Positions 10,371-19,791 of a stretch of 64,000 bases of DNA are shown one piece after another (position 1 is the first letter of the stretch; every line of letters starts with the position of its first letter). Location: assembly GCA_019096155.1 (NCBI GenBank), contig JAHCVI010000003.1:1302001-1366000 (forward strand). The letters are read 5' to 3'. Below the pieces are notes generated by a model. The model had not been told where the DNA came from. It saw only the letters and a program-made list of their open reading frames with translations, and searched no databases. The translations under genes were made by a program, and so were the position numbers. The stretch is from Staphylotrichum longicolle. Its lineage: Eukaryota; Ascomycota; Sordariomycetes; Sordariales; Chaetomiaceae.

Positions 10371-10760
10371 ATGGCTTCCCTAGGTAACTGGGTCCTGACT
10401 CGAAATAACGGCCGCAAACCCCCTCTCGCGGGAAGGGTGCCATCTCATCGACCCTCGCAGCTCTACGGGGATATCCTCTCAGCATTTCTGAAACCCACAG
10501 AATCAACACTCAACCTGGACATGGATTGCCATCAAGCCGGCCGATCCTTGGTCTTGGGTCTACCGAGATTCACGCTTTCGTTCACTCCCGCCGAAGGGGA
10601 GTCCACCATCAAGTCGAAGCACTATTACGGAATGTGCATCGACGAGTTCCAGGGCATCGGGACCTTAGTCTGACTCGAGAACAAGATTGTTAATGAGGCA
10701 AGGGCATTTCGAGGTCTTGCACACCGCTCAGAATGGTCCTTGTGCCACTGACGTGAGCCG
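10371..10760 (+). pseudogene. Fragment resembling a large DUF3638-type fungal protein
   Basis: An open stretch of 100 codons ends at TGA 10671-10673, but homologous-looking sequence continues in the same frame past the stop (LENKIVNEARAFRGLAH) to another stop near 10758. The pattern LYGDIL ... LVLGLPRFTLSF ... IKSKHYYGM ... GIGTLV.LENKIV resembles my memory of a segment of the very large (about 3000-residue) fungal DUF3638/DUF3645 proteins, where LPR.GLSF, SRQFRGM and SLGTL.GL.NKLVL occur in that order. In those proteins a glycine is expected where the TGA stands. Nothing else of such a protein is visible on either side, so this is read as a relic. The assignment rests on remembered motifs and is moderate. 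Confidence 0.45.
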
Positions 10761-11750
10761 CTCTCGTCCAGCCTGAGCCTAGCATCCAACTATGTCAGCG
10801 ACAAACTTAGCAGCAGAGGAAAAGTAAAACAACCAAAACACATGTAGCGAGTCTGCATTTCTCTGGAGGGATGCCGCCGGCGGGGAGCATGGTGAGGCGA
10901 GGTGTGGAAGGCGTTGTTTACCTAGGTAGGTAGCCTCGACGAGTGGCTTCGTACTCAGCGCCCCCTTCTCGTAATGCCGGTGATGCACAGCCATCCAGGC
11001 GGGTGTCAAAGCCACTCCATGCAGTCGGAACTCTCTCGCGACTGCATTTATCCACTTTGCTCTGCGTTGTGCTGAGATAATCCCGGCAGTGTTGCGAGGC
11101 AATGGCTCCTGGACTGAGGCCTTGGTCTGGGATTTGCATCTGTCAAGCCGTAGGCTCTAGGGTTCTGGGCTGGACCTCTAACTGCCAGAGCTAAGGTGTA
11201 AAAAATTCTGACTAGGAAGTCGGTAAATTTGTAGTTGATGAGTTAATGGTTTGAGGGGAGTGGAGGAGATTTGCCGGGCCAGTAACTAAATATTGAGCTT
11301 GGCCCAATGTCAGATTTTCCTTCCTCGAGTGCACAGGGAAGGGCAAGTTCACATCGAGAGTCAACCGGGGATTGCTGCGTAGTCTGAGCGAGAAACCACC
11401 CATAGGGGCGTAAGGGAGGGCTGAAAAATGGGTTGGGAGCAGGAGATGGCAGCACGCCCGCCGCAGTTGAGACGACCCCTTCTCGACCAGAGTCTGTTCA
11501 AGAGCGCCGTATGAGGCCCGAAAAACTTACGACTCCTGCAACAACACGATATCCCCTTGTTGTATCATCGGCACCAAGGCGCTTTGCTATTAATGAGAAG
11601 GTTGATATTCCAAGAATGCTAGGATCTCGATGACCAATTCATGGCTGATATCTGAAGCTGTAATAAACCAACGCCAACGCCCGTGACACTCAATTAGGTT
11701 TTCCCATTTCTACAGTTGATATGGCGTACTTTCTGTTGCTCACACATCCT
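10761..11750. other. Intergenic, about 1 kb
   Basis: The segment lies between the relic and the 3' end of the HEXXH gene. Short open frames only. Nothing else was recognised. Confidence 0.45.
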
Positions 11751-12903
11751 TCACATCGTGTGAGCTTGTCGCAGGACTGTTCTGGGCTGAAGAGGGAATA
11801 CCCTCAAGTCCACCCCGCTCATGCTGTAGCAGGGACGCTTCAAGGCCTCCTGCCCGGTCAACCATGCAATTTGCGCAGGTGACAGCTGCATGGTTGATTC
11901 AGCGGGCAATGAGGCAGGGAACATGTCGAAAAACTTGCTCTTCCAGTCAATTGTAGAAAGGAGCTCCGTGAACTGGTTTCTTGGGTGCTCCGGGTCATTG
12001 AGGGGTGTCCCGGGTTGCAGCCACCGACTGAAGTTGTGTTCGAGAATGCCATCGATGACGCCTGTCTTAATTCGCCACACCTTTTGTCCATGGCTGTCGC
12101 GGATGGCGACCGCTTCCATGCCGTCCGCCGGATTCCGGCTGGTGAGTCGCATGTCGGCGAATCCGCCGAGAACAAGATATTCCCAGTAGCGGCCCGACTC
12201 CCCGGCACGATCATCACCATAACCGCCGTACGTGATGCGTGGCGGTGTGTGATCGAACCGGCCACGGCGCAAGAAAAGGTTGAAGATGTGGACGAGCTCA
12301 TGGCCCATCGTGACTGCCAGCCTGAAGTGGAGGTTTCTGAAACGACGCTTGTTGCTCTCGGACTCTCTGGTCCTCAAGACCCGACAGGCGTCCGCCATTC
12401 GACTCATCAACTGTGAATATTGTGTCAGTTTAATTGTCATATGCTCTCCTAGTAGACAGTTAAAGAACACTGACTGTCTCGTTAATCTCAATAACGGCTG
12501 CTTTCTTTGGCTCAAACACGCCTGAACAATCCTGCTTGTTCGTGCGTCCGTTCTTTGTGGCCATGCCGAGTTGATTTGTGACCAAGACATGAGGAAAGCT
12601 ACGGCGAACAAATCGAAGATACTCGTGTACTTTTGGCTCAATTGCTGACTCCTGAAGATTTCGGAGGTCTGGGACGTCCTTGTTGGCCTCGATGACGCCT
12701 CGGGTTATGGACTTCAAGGCAATGATGCTGGATCTGCATTCCAACAGGTTGAGAGCCAGGCCGACAACCGAGGCGACGCAATCAAAGAGTGTAGAGCCTG
12801 GCTGCAACGCCGTAAAGGGTTGTTGTTGCCCTGGGACGAAGACTCGGAGACCACCCACGTCTGACGGTGAATGTGGGACACGGTTGGGTGGACGGGAGGC
12901 CAT
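11751..12903 (-). CDS. Putative zinc metallopeptidase-like protein with HELVH motif
   Basis: Two exons (12903-12475 and 12410-11751) encode 362 residues. The intron is phase 0, with donor GTCAGT, branch ACTGAC and acceptor CACAG. Residues 180-184 are HELVH, fitting the HExxH zinc-binding signature. About 30 residues later comes GESGRYWEYLVLGG (glutamates at about 214 and 220), a likely source of the third zinc ligand and a pattern I associate with a family of uncharacterised fungal proteins. A second conserved-looking element is GQKVWRI. There is no signal peptide, so any peptidase activity would be intracellular. The gene is divergent from 13779-15501, whose product looks like a degenerate relative (see findings). 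Substrate and activity are unknown. Confidence 0.75.
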
Positions 12904-13778
12904 TACGTGAGCAGAGAAAAAGAGGAGAAGAGGTGTATCACTGAACTCGGTGGGGAGGTCCTTGGTGGGGTGTATGCTGGAAGTGGGAGCTTGAAGTATG
13001 AAAGGATGATTGGAACATTTGAGGCATGTCTTCCTCTATGTATACTCGACACAGTTGAGCCTGAATGTCTCCCTAACAGGTTGAAGTATGCAGGTCTGGG
13101 AGTCCGGCCATCCCATGCAGCCTTCGTCACAACTTTGAAACCAGAAAGGGGACGACGAATAGGTAGTCGGTTACCAGGTCAAGCGGCTCACGAAACCTAG
13201 CAGCAGCGCTTGAGCTCCCCTTTTTCCTTGCCCTCAGGCATTTCTGGGCTGTCAAGTCAAGTTCCAGGCGTTTACCCCTGCATACCTTAACCCTGAATCA
13301 GTTTTGGGTCGCCGCTTTGGCCGACAGCGTTGCATATGCCACACACTGATACAGCCGGTGCCATCAAAGAAATCAAAGAAGCTCGCCGGGATGAGCCGTG
13401 AAGCGCTGATAGCGCGGTTGTATGCCCTCAAGCGCTTTCCAGGGTTCTCCGTACCCAATCAAATTTGGGCCACAAGCACTGCAGCCGGAAGGGTGCGCGC
13501 TAACGAAGGCCCAATTTGAGACGGATGCATCTCATTTTAGAACCGATTGGGAGCAAGGAGGCGGCCCGGACGTCTCAACCGACATCAGCCAGGCGGGTTA
13601 GGAACAACTAAAATACGGTGGGGCTGGCGGCGGCTAATGCGCGAGGTTGGGTGTCTCTGGATTCGGAATCTTGAACCAGCATCTTGGAAACGATCAACCA
13701 CAGCTCAACACAGATTAATTGAATCCAGAACCACTGAACCCAACGATCGTGAGCCGCGCTTGAAGGCACGCAAGCGAA
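12904..13778. promoter_or_regulatory. Bidirectional promoter of the paralogue pair
   Basis: An 875-bp segment separates the start codons of the two related genes. On the minus strand a TATACATA at about 13044-13037 lies some 135 bases upstream of the HEXXH gene start. No matching element was seen for the plus-strand gene. No convincing open frame is contained. Confidence 0.4.
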
Positions 13779-15501
13779 ATGCAGGCCGCCCTGTTTTTGC
13801 CCCGCCGGGCACCCAAGGTGTCGGTTGAACTGCTGGACCCAGAGCACCATGAGATTCTGGTCCAAGGAATTCGCAATGTCTTGTCGTCCCAGCTGGCTGA
13901 GACTACCATGGCTCAGCTGGTTGACGGGCTGCCCCTGGCGTCGTCCGGGTGGGAAGCACGCGGAAGTCTAATCATCGGCGACCACCCACTCACCAAGCAC
14001 GAGACTTTCTGTGAAGGGGTCATTAATCAAACTAGGGCCTTCCGGGAGGCTTTTGATCCTGCAGTCCTCCAATTCGACTCTCCGGTACGTTAATCTCCCA
14101 GAACTCCTCCGGGAATTGGACTTCTAACTCAACTTCCACAGGTCATGCAGGCGTACCAAAACGCTGAAGTCGGGTCAGCGCAATTCAAGATGCGCCTGAT
14201 CGAGCTGGTCGCAGTTGCCATTCACCAGATCGCCGTGCTCCTCTTCCAGCTTGAGCCCAAGCTCCACGTCGGTGACATCAATTCAGTTGTCATGTGGAAG
14301 GAGGAAGCAAGATGGGTCACTCTTGAGGGAGGACGCCGAATTTATGAAGAACCGCTCTTCGAACCTAGGCCGACTCTGTTCTTTCACGTGGACTACTTGG
14401 ACCACCAGCAATACCCTGACGGCCTAGCAGACGTGGCAGGATATTGGGCCGAAGACCGCATCTTTGGCGGTGTTGTGTTGTTCGACAGGGGGGATTCTGG
14501 CTACGAGGTAAGTGAGGTTTTGAACCTAACTGCTCACGTACCCAACAGCTAACGTTGTCCAGTGTAAGGATGTTTACTTTCACTCCGGAAGGAAGCGGAC
14601 CACCTTCCGCGTTTGGAGGCTGTTAGACGCTCAGTTCAATGCCTTTGCCGACTTTCTTCTTTCCAAAGAGCCTTCACCATCACCACCGTTTCCCATCCTG
14701 GCATCAGATGACAATCTTCACCGCCATGACCCTTGGGACGCAATCGCCCTCCACCACGTTTTCCGTGACCCCTGGGAGCGGAAAGTAACCCCGACAAAGC
14801 CACCAGACACCCGGGATGTCCGAAGCACTGGAGATTATCCCGAACTGGCCGCCATGTTTACCGAGATGAACAAGTCCTACGAACTTGATAACATTCAGGA
14901 CCTTGACAGTCAAGATGGTGCAACGGCACAACACCATCCGCTAGTTAGCTCGGAACTGCCACCGCAGGCAGACCAACCAAACCTGGAGTGGCATGATACC
15001 CGCGCAGGAGAAACAGGTTCACTCTACGTCAAAACACCGCCACCCAGAAGCCCGGTCTGCACCGCCGACGTGGACTCGCTCCATGTCAAAACACCACCGC
15101 CGAGGAGTCCAGTCTCTACCGCTGACGTGGACTCGCTTCATGTCAAAACACCACCACCGAGGAGTCCAGTCTGCACCGCTGACGTGGACTCGCTTCACGT
15201 CAAAACACCACCACCGAGGAGTCCAGTCTCTACCGCTGACGTGGACTCGCTCCATGTCAAAACCCCGCCCGAGAGTCCCGTTTTGTCCGCAACCGACAAC
15301 AAGGCCGAGCCTACAGCGCCTCTTGGGGATAAGGAGAGCGCTCCGCAGGCTTTAGATCAAAACGCAGGAGAAGCGCAGAGCCCGAAGAAACCTGATGACT
15401 CTCCAGCCCGTCTTCCTCTCCGTGCCACAGATAGTGTTTTGGGAAAACGGAAGATGCAGGACGTTGACGACAGGGAAGGGGCAAGGAGTCCAACAGGGTG
15501 A
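13779..15501 (+). CDS. Degenerate HEXXH-family paralogue with repeat-rich C-terminus
   Basis: Three exons (13779-14084, 14142-14507, 14563-15501) encode 536 residues; all introns are phase 0 with CTAAC branch sites and CAG acceptors. Residues 1-310 resemble the neighbouring minus-strand protein. A phase-0 intron falls at the equivalent spot (FDSP|VMQA here, INET|LMSR there). The helix carrying HELVH there reads HQIAV here, at about residues 130-134. GYWAEDRIFGG matches GRYWEYLVLGG, and FRVWRL matches KVWRI. Both motif histidine-glutamate pairing and the second histidine are lost, so zinc peptidase activity is unlikely. The C-terminal 230 residues are polar and disordered, with a 19-residue tandem repeat rich in TP and SP. 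The ending has basic stretches (GKRKMQD) that could act in nuclear import. Function unknown. Confidence 0.72.
15016..15285 (+). repeat. 57-bp tandem repeat (four full copies and one partial)
   Basis: Copies start at 15016, 15073, 15130, 15187 and 15244, in frame inside the preceding gene. Each encodes 19 residues of the form SLHVKTPPPRSPV.TADVD. Copies 1 and 3 have Cys and copies 2 and 4 have Ser at the same position, so the array alternates and probably grew as a 114-bp dimer. The fifth copy decays after SLHVKTPP. Confidence 0.9.
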
Positions 15502-15587
15502 AAGGCCATCGTCTCCGGATTCAGAGTACAATTTCGATTTATTTTCCCCCTTCTTCACGCCTCTTCAACATTAAGTTTTTTTATTCC

Positions 15588-15950
15588 TCACCTGTTCTCC
15601 TGCTCTGGAGTGTCTAACGCCAACATCTCCTCCAACTTCGCATGAATTCTACCCATAAACAGAGAAAAGTTGGTCAGGGCTAGCGACAGGTTGGTCAAGA
15701 CCACCTCGAGATCGTCCAGCGCCAATTCCGCCTCCTCCAAGCCCCGGCAAACACACTCAGCAAGCACTTCCTGCCACTCAAGTCCGTGCCGGCGACAAAA
15801 CCACTCTCCCGCCAAATCGAATCCCCGACCCAAGACCCACAGCAACCCCATGGCCTGCGGCTCGCCCACCACCCAGCACACCACTCGCCACACCAGCGGA
15901 TATCCCGTGCATAGCAACAGGACGAGAACGCCAAGGATCAATCTCTTCAT
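15588..15950 (-). CDS. Small putative membrane or secreted protein
   Basis: A single open frame of 120 residues begins MKRLILGVLVLLLC, a strong signal peptide or signal anchor, followed by another hydrophobic stretch (GYPLVWRVVCWVV). The rest is an amphipathic, acidic helix-forming segment rich in Leu and Glu. I recognise no domain. The frame extends upstream to Met codons as far as 16097, but the start at 15950 gives a clean hydrophobic N-terminus. It is convergent with the paralogue gene, with only 86 bp between stops. It may be a real short gene, but it lacks introns and known relatives. Confidence 0.4.
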   Translation of the reverse strand: MKRLILGVLVLLLCTGYPLVWRVVCWVVGEPQAMGLLWVLGRGFDLAGEWFCRRHGLEWQEVLAECVCRGLEEAELALDDLEVVLTNLSLALTNFSLFMGRIHAKLEEMLALDTPEQENR

Positions 15951-17328
15951 GGGGGGGAAGCCGCGGTGGGTATCTGTTGAACACACGTTAGCTGCGGTCT
16001 TCCGGTTTATCATAGTTCCATGATGCTCCCTGAGCCCTTTTCCTCGTACACACACCTTGAAAAGCTCGATAGGCCCGGGCTCGGCAGTCAGACGCACAAA
16101 AGCTTGCTGTTCAGGTTCTTGGGATTTGACATAGTCCAGTAGAGTGAAGAAAGCAGAACGAGGATTTGTTGTGTTCTTGAGGTATGAAGGTGGACGTTTG
16201 GGACTTGCGGAGAACGTCCACGAGCGACCGGCCGCAATAAAAACAGAACCCAGGCTCCCGGCTTGTGCTGGACGTTCCTGCTTGACGAGGAGACTGGCTT
16301 TGATTGGGGTTTTACCAACCTCCCTCCTGGAGAAGTGATAAGCTCCAGTGAAACCAGCCTGGAAACTTGCGAGTGCCTCGAGCCTGCAAACGCCACTTCA
16401 CCCCTTGCCCCCCTGTCCATTCTCAGCATCCTCTGAGGTAGGGGTTGGGGAAGGCGTGGGGGAGTCAAACTTGGGTCGTCTAATGCTTAAAGGGTGGAAG
16501 GAGTGACGGCAGCACGGGAGGGTGTCTTGTTCATGTTTTCGTGCATGATAACCACTGAGGATGACCCAAGAGACCTCACTGGCATAAAAACCTAGGATTT
16601 ATAGCGAAACGTCGTGATTGCACATGTATTATATTCAGACGCTCATGTCTATCATACCATGTCCGCGAGCAAAAGCGATCCAGATATGCCGTCCTTCCCA
16701 CCGGGGTATGTATTGTATGATGCATCCTTGACCGAATCCCTGACCCCGTTCCGTCCAATTCCATCCGAGTTTCCCATTCCCAGTATCAAAATCCCAGTGG
16801 TATCAATCAGCCCGTGACAAAAAGAGAGAACGAAACAAAAAACACCTCCCTGCCCTCTCCTCGGGGCTTCGCCGTTCTCCTGGCAGCAAGATCTGTGCCG
16901 ACGGCAATATCCTAACAAATATAAAATCGATGACGACAACAGACAACAATGAAGATCGAGGGTGGGTTTCGTGACGGTCGTATCGTACATTGAGCGGTTT
17001 GGCGCGCAAATTCGTGTGAAGTTGATGTTCCCATGTGAGGTGAGGGACTGTAAGAACCAACTGTGTAGGCTGGGTGGCTGATCCGGGCGACTGATGTAAT
17101 GTTTCTGGGTTTTTAACTTTTTTTTTTTTCGTCTTTGGATGGGTTTGTCGTTGTCGCGGACGCTAGGAGATCGGGTCGTAAAGAGCGAATATCGGTCGGT
17201 CGTGTAAAAAAAGGAAAAGAAAACAGAGGAAGAAAATTGCGGAACGAGTGTGGGGTGTCTTAGGATCAGCCAAATCTCCACGCCACTTGTTTGTTTGTTC
17301 CTCCTAGTCACCACACAACCAGGGTTCA
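15951..17328. other. Intergenic, 1.4 kb, with a poly-T tract
   Basis: The segment probably holds the 3' UTR of the 17329-19791 gene and the promoter of the small gene. A T run at 17118-17131 is the main low-complexity feature. Open frames here are short and not protein-like. Confidence 0.45.
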
Positions 17329-19791
17329 TCAAGAATCCTTCTCCCTGGGAGACACGAGCGCATGCTTCGCATCAACCGACGAACGGGGAGTTATCGAAAG
17401 CAAGCGTGCGCTCCCAGCGGAGATGCGCCGTGCGTGCGCCTTTCCGTAGTCAATGCTGGTCGCTCGCTCAAGTCCGACGCTGTCACTGCCGTCATTGTGA
17501 TCGTCTTGGTCCACAGTTTCGACGGTTGCGCTTTGGCCCTCTTCGCCAAATGACCTGAGCAGACCCTCGCGGCTCTTCACTCGGCCGACCGCCCCAGAGC
17601 GCACGACCTTGGGTTGCTGGCCTCTGACGCTGCCCCAATGGGCTTCCTCCTCGCCCCAGTCGCTCGACGGTCTTGCTTCTCCCGTGGACTTGCGATTCCA
17701 TGCGGAGCGGTCGGTGTTCGTCGGCGCGAGGCGTGATAGGTAATCGTCATCAGTAATGTTCATGTCGTCGTTGGTTGTTTCGAGTTCCGGTTGGCGCTCA
17801 ATCTCTGACTCGGGTGTCTCTCGAGGGAGCCCGAAACTTTGGCCGTGCTCCATAATGCCCGATGACTTCCGTTTCTTGGATAGTCTCCCGGAAAACCACG
17901 AGCCTTCGGAATCGATGGAAGCCAAAGACATAGCTTGGGGTTCTGGTGAAACTCCAGGCTCATCCGCATGGCTGAAGGTTGAAGGCGTCTCCCGCATTCC
18001 CTCATCGGATCGCGACTCAGAGACGGGCGTGTCTTGCCTTGGCCTCGAGCCAACCGGTGACGGGACGGATTCCTGGACGGTCGAATGCAAGTCGACCGAT
18101 GCAAGTGTGGGAGGGATCGCTTCAGCCACGGGTGATTGCATTCGCGATGCAGGGGGCGAAATGGGTAATTCGGGAAGATCTTCGCGAAATCGGGACATTG
18201 TCCGTTTCGGCACCCCGGAGCTGACCCGCCGTGGTATGAGAATGACCGGAGGTGTGGGTGTTGGGGTCGTCTGCATCGAGTCTCGGGAAGTATTGGAAAA
18301 CGACGACGGGCCCCCTGAACCGCGTTTGTTTTTGTTACCCCATCTGAAAAAGGAGGTCCAAGACCTCTGGGCTTTAGCGGTGGCGCCGGAATCTCTCGGC
18401 GCTTGTTCCGAGTGCTCTGTTCTTATTTCAGATTCTTGCGGGGATTTTGATCGCGACAGCTTTCTGCGGAAGGAACCCTTGGACGCAGGGCTTGTCAGGG
18501 TCGGCGCCGCATCTTCCCTGCGTTCGGAGGGAAGCTCCGGTGGTTGTAAGGGATGGCTGTCTACTCGGTGAAACGCAGCCAGGGGCCCGGACCGTTCACC
18601 GTCCCGAGTCGCTTCATCGTCACCACTTGGCCCAGGCCCGTCTCGCTGGTTGGGCTGAGGTTCAGAGTGCCGGACCCTAGATGACGTGATGATGGCAGAA
18701 GCTGGGTCGAGCCCCAGACCAACATCCTCTCTGCCCAGAACGCCTCTTTCCAGGTTTGGCGGCGATTCCCTGCCATGTCGCGCGGCCTCGGCCTCAACGG
18801 CCTTCTGTTTCTCGGCGCGCCTTGCAATCCTCCGGTCGACTTTCTCTTGCTCCAACTGTCGCTTTCGTGCACGTCGCCGCTCGTCCCGCTCCATCAGTTC
18901 ACGGAGGTCGCTAGCGCTGAGATCATCGGCGAGATCATCGACACGTTTATGCGCCTTGAGTGTTGCCTCGGGAATGGGCGCAATGAGTTTTCGTTGCTGA
19001 GACGGCCGCCGCGCCAGTCCCGCCACGTCGCGCACCCCGGCTCCCGACCTCGGGTGGGTAGTGCAACGAAGAGTGGGCCGCGGCGAAAGAGCCGCCAGGG
19101 CGGAAACCTTGTAGGCAATGTGTTCTGAATCCGAGGAAAGGGCCGAATCAATGGATTCTTGCAACGGTAACGAGACATCTGACGACCGGTGAAACCTGTC
19201 AACCTCGCCGCCCTTGATGGTGCCACCAAGGGCGCTTCTGATTCTTCTGCTCTCCTTCTTCATCGGGCGTCCGGCCATCCAGTCCTCCGTGGCAGGTCTA
19301 ACAGGGACGAACGTGCTGAGCGCCTTGATCTCGGCCTCGCGCTGCTGGTCCTCCTTTCTCCGCTTCTTGCTCGAGACCTTTCGAGGTAGGTGATCGCCGT
19401 CTCTCTTGTTGTGAAGCGTAGGGACACGCCAAAGCATTTCGTCCCTCACGGCATCCATGCCGCCCGAGGGGTTGGCCCCGACGCCATGATCTGCAAATCG
19501 CGGGTCGACGTCGGCGACAGGTTTCTTACGGCCAACCCGCACCGAGTCGTGTCGTCCTGGAGAAAAGCTGTACGCCCGGGTTCTGCGATGGAGCTTGTTG
19601 GGTTCTGTCCGCTGTTTCTTGCTCGGCTGCCGCTCGAGGACAGGGGGATTGACAGGCATGAGCTCTGGCACGGTTTGGCTCCGCGGCGGGAGCGCCGTGC
19701 TGGCTGCTTGGCCTCCGTATCCATCATCCTCCAGCGTGTTCGCCCGCCCGCGCTTCCGGCGGCTCCTCCGTCGGAACGGCCACAACGGCAT
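17329..19791 (-). CDS. Large disordered basic protein of unknown function
   Basis: A single exon encodes 820 residues from MPLWPFRRRSRRKRGR; a Met six codons upstream is possible, but MPLWPF is a typical start for this kind of protein. The N-terminus is strongly basic. A predicted coiled coil rich in Glu, Arg and Lys occurs at about residues 290-340 (ELMERDERRRARKRQLEQEK). The rest is Ser/Pro/Arg-rich with many possible phosphorylation sites and no folded domain I recognise. A short Trp-containing basic segment (RSWTSFFRWGNKNKRG) stands out at about residue 480. There is no signal peptide or membrane helix. It could be a scaffold or cortex protein, but nothing in the sequence decides this. 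Confidence 0.75.
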   Translation of the reverse strand: MPLWPFRRRSRRKRGRANTLEDDGYGGQAASTALPPRSQTVPELMPVNPPVLERQPSKKQRTEPNKLHRRTRAYSFSPGRHDSVRVGRKKPVADVDPRFADHGVGANPSGGMDAVRDEMLWRVPTLHNKRDGDHLPRKVSSKKRRKEDQQREAEIKALSTFVPVRPATEDWMAGRPMKKESRRIRSALGGTIKGGEVDRFHRSSDVSLPLQESIDSALSSDSEHIAYKVSALAALSPRPTLRCTTHPRSGAGVRDVAGLARRPSQQRKLIAPIPEATLKAHKRVDDLADDLSASDLRELMERDERRRARKRQLEQEKVDRRIARRAEKQKAVEAEAARHGRESPPNLERGVLGREDVGLGLDPASAIITSSRVRHSEPQPNQRDGPGPSGDDEATRDGERSGPLAAFHRVDSHPLQPPELPSERREDAAPTLTSPASKGSFRRKLSRSKSPQESEIRTEHSEQAPRDSGATAKAQRSWTSFFRWGNKNKRGSGGPSSFSNTSRDSMQTTPTPTPPVILIPRRVSSGVPKRTMSRFREDLPELPISPPASRMQSPVAEAIPPTLASVDLHSTVQESVPSPVGSRPRQDTPVSESRSDEGMRETPSTFSHADEPGVSPEPQAMSLASIDSEGSWFSGRLSKKRKSSGIMEHGQSFGLPRETPESEIERQPELETTNDDMNITDDDYLSRLAPTNTDRSAWNRKSTGEARPSSDWGEEEAHWGSVRGQQPKVVRSGAVGRVKSREGLLRSFGEEGQSATVETVDQDDHNDGSDSVGLERATSIDYGKAHARRISAGSARLLSITPRSSVDAKHALVSPREKDS

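Noticed and set aside
15016..15285. Tandem repeat considered as a ribosomal peptide precursor for the UstYa-like protein
   Set aside because: The units lack dibasic Kex2 sites, the protein has no signal peptide, and the repeat sits at the end of a larger intracellular protein.
17100..17140. Poly-T tract considered as a retroelement insertion mark
   Set aside because: No target-site duplication or element sequence flanks it.
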